From positions 1-16,772 of the forward strand of contig SCSV01000344.1 in the NCBI GenBank assembly GCA_004297555.1: a stretch of 16,772 nucleotides of DNA, read 5' to 3'. This document shows, in pieces, positions 9,529 to 16,066 of this stretch (its first letter is position 1; each line of letters starts with the position of its first letter). The position numbers were made by a program, and so were the translations under genes. The notes under the pieces were generated by a model. The model ran no database searches. It was given only the letters and a program-made list of their open reading frames with translations, and had not been told where the DNA came from. Origin of the DNA: Salinibacterium sp. GTDB lineage: Bacteria; Actinomycetota; Actinomycetes; Actinomycetales; Microbacteriaceae.

Positions 9529-9546
9529 CTAGAAGCCATATTCTAG
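9529..9546. promoter_or_regulatory. Inverted repeat overlapping a candidate -10 of the Xre gene
   Basis: CTAGAA (9529-9534) and TTCTAG (9541-9546) form a perfect inverted repeat around GCCATA, centred only 15-24 bp before the candidate start codons of the Xre gene. TATTCT (9539-9544) inside it fits TANNNT and would place the transcription start near 9551. This arrangement suits autoregulation by the Xre-type protein, as in many toxin-antitoxin operons (inference). Confidence 0.45.
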
Positions 9547-9561
9547 AAACGGGTGGTCGAA

Positions 9562-10137
9562 GTGACAGAGGCCTCGATTCTTGTGCGCGCCGCCCGGAAG
9601 AGTCATGGGCTTACCCAAGAGCGATTGGCGGAGTTGTCGCGTATCGACCAGGGCAGCGTGTCGCGCTCTGAACGAGGCCGGGACGCCGGATTCGGCACGA
9701 TCGACCGATTGCTCGCCGCTGCGGGCCATCGACTGTATTCCGCACCCACTAGGCGCGATGATGCGGCTACGATCGCGGCGGAGGTCGGTAAGCAGCTTCG
9801 TGCCGGAGACCGTGATCGCGCCTTGCGCGCTCTCTTGCAACTGAACGACAACCTCGTCGCGGAGCATGGTCTCGTGCGCGGAATTCTTGGGCTTGCTGAA
9901 CCGGAGTCGACCAAGAACCCGGCGTGGGATGCCGCGATCGCCGCCCTTGTGGCGTGGCGGTTGGGCCAAGATCGTATCCCGTTGCCGGCTTGGGTCGACA
10001 ACCAGGGCCGCTTCCTCTCCGAGCCGCGGACGCTCAATGTGGACCCCGCCGATCCGGTGCCGCCGAAATCCGAAGTACCCGAAGAATTCGTCAAGCGCGG
10101 AATTCTCGTTTGGCGCGACACCTTCGCGAGCGTCTGA
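9562..10137 (+). CDS. Xre-type helix-turn-helix protein, candidate antitoxin/partner of the NTase
   Basis: The product is a 191-residue DNA-binding protein. Residues of about 6-60 are a classic Xre/Cro-type helix-turn-helix: ILVRAARKSHGLTQERLAEL, then SRIDQGSVSRSERGR (recognition helix) and FGTIDRLLAAAGHRL. The C-terminal half is separate: a helical part (DRALRALLQLNDNLVAEHGL), a segment with VAWRLGQDRIPLPAWVDNQG and RFLSEP, and an end pattern PEEFVKRGILVWRDTFASV. This resembles actinobacterial Xre proteins encoded beside DUF6036 nucleotidyltransferases (recalled, not searched). The GTG at 9562 is preferred because GGGTGG lies 5 nt upstream; GTG 9553 would add three residues. The nucleotidyltransferase gene starts 2 nt after its stop, so the two are cotranscribed. 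It probably represses its own promoter through the inverted repeats upstream. Confidence 0.85.
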   Translation: MTEASILVRAARKSHGLTQERLAELSRIDQGSVSRSERGRDAGFGTIDRLLAAAGHRLYSAPTRRDDAATIAAEVGKQLRAGDRDRALRALLQLNDNLVAEHGLVRGILGLAEPESTKNPAWDAAIAALVAWRLGQDRIPLPAWVDNQGRFLSEPRTLNVDPADPVPPKSEVPEEFVKRGILVWRDTFASV

Positions 10138-10139
10138 TC

Positions 10140-10718
10140 GTGACTGCTCTCGGCCGCGATGACATCATCACTGGACTTCGCGAGCTCATCGCCGAGCTTC
10201 GCGCTGCGGGCGACGTCGCTGGCATCCGACTCGTCGGCGGCGCAGCTCTCGCTCTGCGGTATTTCGACCGTGGGACCACTCAAGACCTCGACGCTCTTCA
10301 CGTTCGACCTGGAAACGACGACGCAGTGGCGGCTGCGGCCGCACGAGTCGCCCAGCGGCATGACTGGAGTCCGACGTGGCTGAACTTTGAAGTAACCAAG
10401 GCCGACGCGGTCCCGACGCTCGGACGTGCCGTCGAATGGGAGACAATCTACGACCGCGACGGCATTGCCATTCAAGTTGCGTCAAAGGAAGCGTTGCTCG
10501 CCATGAAGCTGCGCGCCAACCGCCCTGGCCGCGACACCCGGGACATCCGGCTCCTACTCATCCTGTGTGAGATCACCACGTTGGACGCGGCCGAAGACTT
10601 CTACGAAGAGTTCTATCCCGGCGATGGCCTCACCGCCCGTGCCATCAGCATCGTCAACGCGATCCTCGCCGACGGCCCAACTCAGTCACCCGAACCACCC
10701 GCATCGATCGTGCTCTAG
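10140..10718 (+). CDS. DUF6036/AbiEii-like nucleotidyltransferase, candidate toxin
   Basis: The 192-residue protein has the DNA polymerase beta-like nucleotidyltransferase signature: RLVGGAALALRYFDRGTTQDLDAL (broken here as Gly33-Gly34 followed after 14 residues by Asp49-Leu-Asp51), the metal-binding pair of the fold. Farther on, IAIQVASKEALLAMKLRANR and PGRDTRDIRLLL (residues 109-140) match the Lys/Arg-Asp helix typical of AbiEii and DUF6036 proteins. Relatives with known biochemistry, such as MenT-type toxins, transfer nucleotides to tRNA ends; whether this protein does so is inference. The GTG at 10140 lies 2 nt after the stop of the Xre gene. The third acidic residue of the NTase site cannot be assigned by eye (Asp89, Glu99 and Glu101 are options). 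Its TAG overlaps the TAG of the convergent fadB-like gene within a shared CTAG. Confidence 0.82.
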   Translation: MTALGRDDIITGLRELIAELRAAGDVAGIRLVGGAALALRYFDRGTTQDLDALHVRPGNDDAVAAAAARVAQRHDWSPTWLNFEVTKADAVPTLGRAVEWETIYDRDGIAIQVASKEALLAMKLRANRPGRDTRDIRLLLILCEITTLDAAEDFYEEFYPGDGLTARAISIVNAILADGPTQSPEPPASIVL

Positions 10719-12835
10719 CGCACCCCACGGATGACCGGGTGGTGGAACGTGTCGCCGAAGGCGCGCTCGGAGGCGTCGACCCGGTCGAGGTAGGGGGTCA
10801 CGCCGCCCATCTGGAACGGATAGCCCGCGCCGAGAATCAGGCAGAGGTCAATGTCCTCGGCGGCGGCCACGACCTCGGCTTCGAGCATCCGGTGGATCTC
10901 ATCGGCGAGGCCGTCTTCGATTCGCTGGCGCAGTTCGGGGGCGGTTAGGGGAGTCTTGCCGCCCGCGACGATTGCCGTGACTTTCGGGTCGATGCCCTTG
11001 ATTCTGCCCTTCGAACCGCGTTCGAAGACGTGCCCGACCTCGGCCAGCTTGTGCAGGTTCTCGCTCGCGAAGTAGCGGTCGGGAAAGGCCTCGTGGTGCA
11101 CGTCGAGCACATGCGCGGCGACCGTGATGCCGACGAGTTCGAGCAGCTCGAAGGGTGTCATCGGCAGACCGAACTCGCGCGTGGACTCCTCCACGACCTC
11201 GAACGGCGTGCCCGTGTCGACCGCGTGCATGGCCTCGCTGAGAATCTTGGCGAGCACGCGATTGACGACGAAGCCGGGGGCATCCTTCGCGATCACGGCG
11301 TTCTTGCGCAGTGCTGCCGCCGTGACCATGGCGGTCGAGAGCGACTCCTCAGAGGTGCTCGGAGTGCGCACCACCTCGACCAGCGGCATTACCGCGACCG
11401 GGTTGAAGAAATGGAAACCGACGACGCGATCGGGATGCGCGAGCTTCGCGCCGATTTGCTCAACCGAGAGCGAGGAGGTGTTGGTCGCGAGGATTGTCTC
11501 GGCGCTCACATGCGTCTCGACCTCGGCGAAAACGTTCTGCTTCGCCTCAAGCTCCTCGAAGATCGCCTCGATCACCCAATCGCAGTCCGCGAAATCGCCC
11601 TTGTTGGTCGTTCCAGTCACGAGCGCTTTGAGCCGGTTCGACTCGTCGGGGGAGATGCGGCCGTCATCGAGCAGCTTGTGGATGTCCGCACGGATTGCCT
11701 CGACTCCGCTGTCGACGTGCGCCTGGTCGAGATCGGTGATGACAACGGGCACCTGGAGGCGCCGCGCGAAGAGCACGGCGAGCTGCCGAGCCATGAGCCC
11801 CGCGCCGACAATGCCGACCTTCGTCACCGGGCGCGCGAGGGAAGCATCCGGGGCGCCGGCTGGCCGCTTCGCGCGCTTCTGCACGAGGTTGAAGGCGTAC
11901 ATGCTCGCGCGGAACTGGTCGCCCGCGATCAGGTCGGCAAGCGCACCATCCTCGGCCTCGAAGCCGACCTTCTTCGTGGTGTTCTTCGCCGCCCTGAGCA
12001 ACTCGAGCGCGCGGTAGGGGGCGTGGGCGACGCGGCCGATGCGCTCCTCGAGCGTCTTCTCGGCGATGCCGATCGCGATGTCCCACTTGACCGCCCGCTC
12101 GAGTTTGCCCGGCTCGCGCGGCCGTTTGACCTTCGCGCCGTGAGTAACCCGATCGGCCCAGGCGATCGAGTCCTCGAGAAACGTCGCCGGGCCGAACATG
12201 GCATCGACAATGCCGAGTTCGAGTACGGCAGGGGCGGCGAGCATCCGGTTATTCTTCAGCGGGTTCTCGATGATGACCTTGAGTGCGTTCTCAATACCGA
12301 TGAGATTGGGCAGCAGCCACGAGCCACCCCAGCCCGGGATCAGCCCGAGAAAGACCTCGGGCAGCGCGAAGGCCGAGACGGAGCTGTCGATCGTGCGGTA
12401 GTCCGCGTTGAGGGCGATCTCCACGCCGCCGCCGAGCGCGAGCCCGTTGACGAAAACGAAAGACGGCACGCCCAATTCGCTGAGCTTGCCGAGCACGAGG
12501 TGGCCGAGCTGGCCCATGAGCAGCCCGGTTTCGCGATCCGGGATGTCGTTGACGCGCGACAGGTCGGCGCCGGCCGCGAAGATGAACGGCTTGCCGGTGA
12601 TCGCGACCCCGGCGATCTCGCCTGCAGCGGCGCGCGCGGTGAGTTCGTCGAGTACCTCGCCGAGCGCGAGCATCGTCTTCGGGCCGAGGGTGTTCGGCCG
12701 GGTGTGGTCCTTGCCATTGTCGAGCGTGATGAGCGCAAGGGTCTTGCCGCCCGAGATCGGCACATCCCGCACGAAGGAGTGGGTGATGACCTCCTCGGGG
12801 TCGAGCGCGGCGAGCTTCGCGAATCGATCGCTCAT
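10715..12835 (-). CDS. fadB: Multifunctional enoyl-CoA hydratase / 3-hydroxyacyl-CoA dehydrogenase (FadB-like)
   Basis: This 706-residue beta-oxidation enzyme joins a crotonase domain (about residues 1-290) to a 3-hydroxyacyl-CoA dehydrogenase (about 335-700); it hydrates enoyl-CoA and oxidises the product with NAD. Crotonase: FAAGADL and GLALGGGVEIAL for the oxyanion hole, with both catalytic glutamates, Glu139 and Glu160 (LPEVFLGLIPGWGG). Dehydrogenase: the Rossmann loop VGIVGAGLMARQLA (GxGxMA instead of the usual GxGxMG), Ser454 in TNTSSLS, His475 in GFHFFNPV, Glu487 in LVEVV and Asn525 in FVVNRVL. The ATG at 12835 overlaps the thiolase stop by 4 nt (ATGA), so translation is coupled; the in-frame upstream start at 12907 would run inside thiolase. 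With the adjacent thiolase it forms the equivalent of a trifunctional beta-oxidation complex. The 3' end abuts the NTase gene. Confidence 0.95.
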   Translation of the reverse strand: MSDRFAKLAALDPEEVITHSFVRDVPISGGKTLALITLDNGKDHTRPNTLGPKTMLALGEVLDELTARAAAGEIAGVAITGKPFIFAAGADLSRVNDIPDRETGLLMGQLGHLVLGKLSELGVPSFVFVNGLALGGGVEIALNADYRTIDSSVSAFALPEVFLGLIPGWGGSWLLPNLIGIENALKVIIENPLKNNRMLAAPAVLELGIVDAMFGPATFLEDSIAWADRVTHGAKVKRPREPGKLERAVKWDIAIGIAEKTLEERIGRVAHAPYRALELLRAAKNTTKKVGFEAEDGALADLIAGDQFRASMYAFNLVQKRAKRPAGAPDASLARPVTKVGIVGAGLMARQLAVLFARRLQVPVVITDLDQAHVDSGVEAIRADIHKLLDDGRISPDESNRLKALVTGTTNKGDFADCDWVIEAIFEELEAKQNVFAEVETHVSAETILATNTSSLSVEQIGAKLAHPDRVVGFHFFNPVAVMPLVEVVRTPSTSEESLSTAMVTAAALRKNAVIAKDAPGFVVNRVLAKILSEAMHAVDTGTPFEVVEESTREFGLPMTPFELLELVGITVAAHVLDVHHEAFPDRYFASENLHKLAEVGHVFERGSKGRIKGIDPKVTAIVAGGKTPLTAPELRQRIEDGLADEIHRMLEAEVVAAAEDIDLCLILGAGYPFQMGGVTPYLDRVDASERAFGDTFHHPVIRGVR

Positions 12836-14037
12836 GCCCGCACCGCCTTGCCGTCGAAGTGCGGGTTCTCCCAGATCACCGAACCGCCCTGCCCGAGGCC
12901 TACGCACATCGCGGTCAGTCCATAGCGCACCTCCGGGTGCTCGGCGAATTGCGCAGCGAGCTGGATCATCAGCCGAACGCCCGAAGCGGCGAGCGGATGC
13001 CCCATCGCGATCGCACCTCCCCAGAGGTTGACCCGAGGGTCATCGTCGGCGATCCCGAAGTGATCCAGCAGCGAGAGCACTTGCACTGCGAACGCCTCAT
13101 TGAGTTCGAACAGGCCGATGTCGTCGATCGAGAGTCCCGCTTTGCGGAGGGCCTTCTCGGTGGAGGGCACCGGCCCGATACCCATCACCTCCGGTTCGAC
13201 GCCGGCGAAGGCGAAGCTCACGAGTCGCATTTTCGGCGCGAGCCCGAACGACCGGGCGGCCTCCGCACTCGCGATGATGCTCGCCGTCGCCCCATCGTTG
13301 AGACCGGAGGAGTTGCCGGCCGTGATGCGCCCGTGCGGGCGGAACGGCGTCTTGAGTGTGGCGAGCACCTCGAGCGTCGTATCCGGTCGCAGGGCTTCAT
13401 CGCGAGTCGCCAGCCCCCAGCCGCTGTCGGTGCGGATCGCCACGGGAATCAAATCGGGCTGAATCTTGCCCGCCTCATAGGCGGCGGCGGCCTTCTGCTG
13501 GCTGCGCAAGGCGTACTCGTCGGCGCGCTCCTTCGTGAGGTGCGGAAAGCGGTCGTGGATGCGCTCCGCGGTCGCACCCATGCTCAGGGCATCCGTGCTC
13601 ACGAGCTTTTCGGCCAGGAACCGCGGGTTGGGGTCCGCGCCCGAGCCCATCGGATGGTGGCCCATGTGCTCGACGCCACCGGCGATGCCGAGGTCGTAGG
13701 CGCCGAAAGCGATGGCGCCCGCGATGGTCGTGACCGAGGTCATCGCCCCCGCGCACATCCGGTCGATCGCATAGCCGGGCACACTCCTCGGCAGGCCGGC
13801 GAGCAGGGATGCCGTGCGACCGATTGTGAGACCCTGGTCGCCCTGCTGGGTCGCCGCCGCAATCGCCACGTCGTCGTAGCTCTCGAGCGGGATTCGCGGG
13901 TTGCGCTCCAGCAGGCCGATCATCGCCTTGACGATCAGGTCGTCAGCGCGGGTGTTCCAGTACATGCCCTTCTCGCCAGCACGGCCGAAAGGGGTGCGCA
14001 CGCCGTCCACGAAAACGATCTCGTTGCTCGTGGCCAC
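12832..14037 (-). CDS. fadA: Acetyl-CoA acyltransferase (thiolase)
   Basis: Thiolytic cleavage of 3-ketoacyl-CoA to acetyl-CoA and a shortened acyl-CoA, the last step of beta-oxidation. The 401-residue length is standard. The catalytic triad is visible: nucleophile Cys95 in DRMCAGAMTSV, His347 in GGAIAMGHPLAASG and Cys378 in AMCVGLGQGGSVI. The His-to-Cys spacing of about 31 residues agrees with known thiolases. The GTG at 14037 is chosen because GGAGG lies 4 nt upstream (slightly short spacing) and the protein begins with the family pattern NEIVFVDGVRTPFGRAG; the frame is open farther upstream, but that part lies in rnd and its leader. It follows rnd after a 68-bp gap and is coupled to fadB by ATGA. 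Degradative rather than biosynthetic use is inferred from the FadB partner. Confidence 0.95.
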   Translation of the reverse strand: MATSNEIVFVDGVRTPFGRAGEKGMYWNTRADDLIVKAMIGLLERNPRIPLESYDDVAIAAATQQGDQGLTIGRTASLLAGLPRSVPGYAIDRMCAGAMTSVTTIAGAIAFGAYDLGIAGGVEHMGHHPMGSGADPNPRFLAEKLVSTDALSMGATAERIHDRFPHLTKERADEYALRSQQKAAAAYEAGKIQPDLIPVAIRTDSGWGLATRDEALRPDTTLEVLATLKTPFRPHGRITAGNSSGLNDGATASIIASAEAARSFGLAPKMRLVSFAFAGVEPEVMGIGPVPSTEKALRKAGLSIDDIGLFELNEAFAVQVLSLLDHFGIADDDPRVNLWGGAIAMGHPLAASGVRLMIQLAAQFAEHPEVRYGLTAMCVGLGQGGSVIWENPHFDGKAVRA

Positions 14038-14071
14038 AGCGCCTCCATCGTTGGAACGGTCTGCTTCGATC

Positions 14072-14120
14072 CTAGGTCGGTTCGGCCTCGACGGCGGGGG
14101 CCACGCTAGGTCGGTTCGGC
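14072..14120. repeat. Direct repeat of the rnd 3' end (two copies)
   Basis: The 15-mer CTAGGTCGGTTCGGC occurs at 14072-14086 and again at 14106-14120. The second copy (on the minus strand, the first read) is the end of rnd with its stop codon; the other lies 34 bp farther downstream in the rnd-thiolase gap. With one mismatch the match extends to 18 bp. On the minus strand both read as codons for Ala-Glu-Pro-Thr-stop, but the spacing is not a multiple of three. Confidence 0.7.
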
Positions 14121-15407
14121 GTCCGCGAGTTCCGCGAGGGCGGCGAGTGAGGCGGCCTTCGCCGCGGCAAAAGCATCGGCAATCAATTGCGCGGTCGCCT
14201 CGATCTGCCAGGGACGCGCGCCCAGCTCGGCGAGCGCCGCGGCGATCTCCTCGGGCCCCGCCGGCTCGGGTGGAGTCCACGCCACCCGGCGCAAGGACTC
14301 GGGCGTGAGCAGGTTTTCGAGCGGGAGTGAGAGCTCGGTGGCCACGTCGGTGATCGCGGCGCGAGCGGCCTTCAGGCGCAGGTCGGCTTCCGGATTCTTG
14401 TCTGCCCACACCCGAGGTGCCGGGATGCTGTCGCTCACCGCCCGCAGAACCGGGTAGTCAGTGCGCGCCAGCCCCTCCTGAATCGCGTTCCACCAGCGGT
14501 CGATCTGCGAGCGGCTCGCGCGCCCAGTGAACTCCTTCAGTGCAGCCAGGTCGCGCTTGGTCTCCGGCAGTACCCGGGCGGCGGCCACGAGGGCCGAGTC
14601 GGGAACCAGTCGGCCGGGAGCGGTGTCGATTTCGCGGGCGTAGGCATCCCGGGACTCCCACAGTTGGCGGGCGACGGCGAGGTGGCGGCCGCCGCGAATC
14701 GAGTGCACTCCGCTGAGTCGCCGCCACGGCTCATGCCGCACGACGGCGAAGTCGCGCGAAAGCACCGAGGCGAACTCTTGGGCGGTGATCTCGGTCTTGC
14801 CGTCGCGCTCGAGCATCGCCGCGAGGGCATCCCGCAGATCAACGAGCAGTTCAACATCGAGGGCGGCATAGACGAGCCAGGCCTGGGGGAGTGGCCTGGT
14901 CGACCAGTCGGCGGAGGAGTGCTCCTTGGCGAGGTGGATGCCGAGCAAGTCTTCGACGACCGTGCCGAGGCCGACGCGGGGGAGTCCGGCAAGCCGAGCG
15001 GCGAGCTCGGTGTCGAACAAGCGCGTGGGGTCGAGGCCGACTTCGCGCAGGCAGGTGAGGTCTTGGCTGGCGGCGTGCAGAATCCACTCTTCGTTTTTGA
15101 TCGCCTCGTTGAGTTCGGTGAAATCGCCGATCGCGGGCGGGTCGAAAAGAAAGGTACCGGCATCCCGCCGAAAGATCTGAATCAGGTAGGCCCGCTGCGA
15201 ATAGCGGTAGCCGGATGCCCGTTCGGCATCGATGGCGATCGGCCCGGTACCGGCAGCAATCGCCGCCACGGCAGCCAGGTACTCCTCGCGAGTGTCGATC
15301 ACGTCCACTATTACGTGTTCGGCTTGCTGTCGAGCAGTTTGCTCGGCTTCTGTTTGCTCAGCCGCGAGCGCCACAGGTGCCGAAGCACTCTCGTTCGCGC
15401 TACTCAC
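14106..15407 (-). CDS. rnd: HRDC-domain ribonuclease D-type 3'-5' exonuclease
   Basis: The 433-residue protein is a DEDDy-type 3'-5' exonuclease of the RNase D family, active on tRNA precursors and other small RNAs in known members. After an Ala/Gln/Glu-rich tail of about 30 residues, exonuclease motif I is IAIDAERASGYRYS (Asp60, Glu62), motif II is LHAASQDLTCL (Asp116) and motif III is VYAALDVELL (Tyr180, Asp184). An HRDC nucleic-acid-binding domain follows at about 240-320 (RHLAVARQLWESRDAYARE; LPETKRDLAALKEFTGR). The C-terminal 110 residues are Ala/Glu-rich helical sequence common in the actinobacterial type. The start is GTG 15407, overlapping the DUF3000 stop by 8 nt (GTGAGTAG), so translation depends on the upstream gene. 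The 3' end is duplicated just beyond the stop. It lies upstream of thiolase, but a functional link between them is not evident. Confidence 0.92.
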   Translation of the reverse strand: MSSANESASAPVALAAEQTEAEQTARQQAEHVIVDVIDTREEYLAAVAAIAAGTGPIAIDAERASGYRYSQRAYLIQIFRRDAGTFLFDPPAIGDFTELNEAIKNEEWILHAASQDLTCLREVGLDPTRLFDTELAARLAGLPRVGLGTVVEDLLGIHLAKEHSSADWSTRPLPQAWLVYAALDVELLVDLRDALAAMLERDGKTEITAQEFASVLSRDFAVVRHEPWRRLSGVHSIRGGRHLAVARQLWESRDAYAREIDTAPGRLVPDSALVAAARVLPETKRDLAALKEFTGRASRSQIDRWWNAIQEGLARTDYPVLRAVSDSIPAPRVWADKNPEADLRLKAARAAITDVATELSLPLENLLTPESLRRVAWTPPEPAGPEEIAAALAELGARPWQIEATAQLIADAFAAAKAASLAALAELADAEPT

Positions 15408-15990
15408 GTCCGACTCGTCGAGCTGACAACAGGCTTACTCCCTCTACCGCCGGGGGGAGACCGGCGAGCATGCATAATAACTCGCCCCAGCCTTCCACAT
15501 GTGCGGCTAGGTCGCCCACCGGCGTCCAGGATGCCCTCAGTTCAATGAGCGCCCCGTCGCCCTGCGACTCCAACTCTCCGAACCCCGTGGAGAGGATCTT
15601 CGTGGCCGTGCCCGACGCGAAGATGTATCCCGCGTCGCGTGCATCGAGGGCGTCGACGAGCCACGACCAGGCGACATCCGCCAGAAACGGGTCGACTCCG
15701 ATCTCGGTCTCGAGGGGAGCTTGCGCGTAACAGATCACGCGGAATGCCCCGCCCCACGCGGGAGGCTCTTCGGGGTCGTACATCACGACGAATCGCCCGG
15801 TGCCCAGGTCAGAGTCCTCGCTGTGGCGGGCTGGAGTAACATCGGCGGCGAGCGCGAAGGACCACGGCGCGAGCGTGTTTGGCGGGTCGATCTCAGTGAC
15901 GGTGAGTTCGGACCGGGGGGATGCCCGGCGCAGCGAGTCGAGCGCCGCGGCGAAGGCTGCGGGCACGTTGTCTAAAGGCGTGTCGGGCAC
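15400..15990 (-). CDS. DUF3000 domain-containing protein
   Basis: The 196-residue protein matches DUF3000, an actinobacterial family of unknown function found upstream of the rnd-type gene. The hallmark is the stretch VVMYDPEEPPAWGGAFRVIC followed by YAQAPLETEIGVDPFLADVA and WSWLVDALDARDA. Near the end are the conserved ELRASWTP and GWGELLCMLAGLPPAVEGV. It has no membrane helix or signal peptide, so it should be cytoplasmic. The GTG at 15990 has no ribosome-binding site; a TAACCT element exactly 7 bases away suggests a leaderless mRNA. It overlaps rnd by 8 nt, which implies coupled expression and perhaps a shared RNA-related role (inference). No catalytic residues can be assigned. Confidence 0.92.
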   Translation of the reverse strand: MPDTPLDNVPAAFAAALDSLRRASPRSELTVTEIDPPNTLAPWSFALAADVTPARHSEDSDLGTGRFVVMYDPEEPPAWGGAFRVICYAQAPLETEIGVDPFLADVAWSWLVDALDARDAGYIFASGTATKILSTGFGELESQGDGALIELRASWTPVGDLAAHVEGWGELLCMLAGLPPAVEGVSLLSARRVGRE

Positions 15991-15996
15991 GAGTGA

Positions 15997-16002
15997 AGGT
16001 TA
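15997..16002 (-). promoter_or_regulatory. Candidate -10 element for leaderless DUF3000-rnd mRNA
   Basis: On the minus strand TAACCT (TANNNT type) is separated by six bases from the GTG at 15990, which would put transcription start on the start codon. No good -35 hexamer is visible at 16-18 bp. The element lies in a 19-bp stretch (15995-16013) with partial resemblance to a DtxR/IdeR iron box. Confidence 0.35.
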
Positions 16003-16030
16003 GGCTTTCGTGAGAGGTTCTTCCCACAGG

Positions 16031-16052
16031 CACGCCGCGGCCTTGAGGCGTG
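16031..16052. promoter_or_regulatory. Inverted repeat ahead of the hydrolase ribosome-binding site
   Basis: CACGCC (16031-16036) and GGCGTG (16047-16052) form a perfect 6-bp inverted repeat with a 10-nt loop. The repeat ends 2 nt before the GAAGGAG ribosome-binding site. It may be an operator in the divergent promoter region or an RNA hairpin affecting initiation. Confidence 0.35.
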
Positions 16053-16053
16053 A

Positions 16054-16060
16054 GAAGGAG
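16054..16060 (+). promoter_or_regulatory. Strong ribosome-binding site deciding a TTG start
   Basis: GAAGGAG lies 6 nt upstream of the TTG at 16067. No ATG or GTG with comparable support exists in this frame nearby, so this site is what identifies the true start of the hydrolase gene. Confidence 0.65.
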
Positions 16061-16066
16061 CGGACG

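Noticed and set aside
9444..9539. Longer start of the acidic protein at 9539
   Set aside because: The extension is basic and Cys-rich, unlike the rest of the protein, and would run through the inverted repeats of the divergent promoter.
11030..12925. A 631-codon open frame on the plus strand opposite fadB
   Set aside because: It is antisense to a complete FadB-like enzyme with all catalytic residues, and its translation shows no domain.
12859..14109. A 416-codon open frame on the plus strand opposite thiolase
   Set aside because: It is antisense to a complete thiolase with all catalytic residues; composition is typical of a shadow frame.
14038..14409. N-terminal extension of thiolase up to an in-frame start at 14409
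   Set aside because: The extension lies mostly inside rnd, does not resemble thiolase, and a GGAGG site marks the GTG at 14037.
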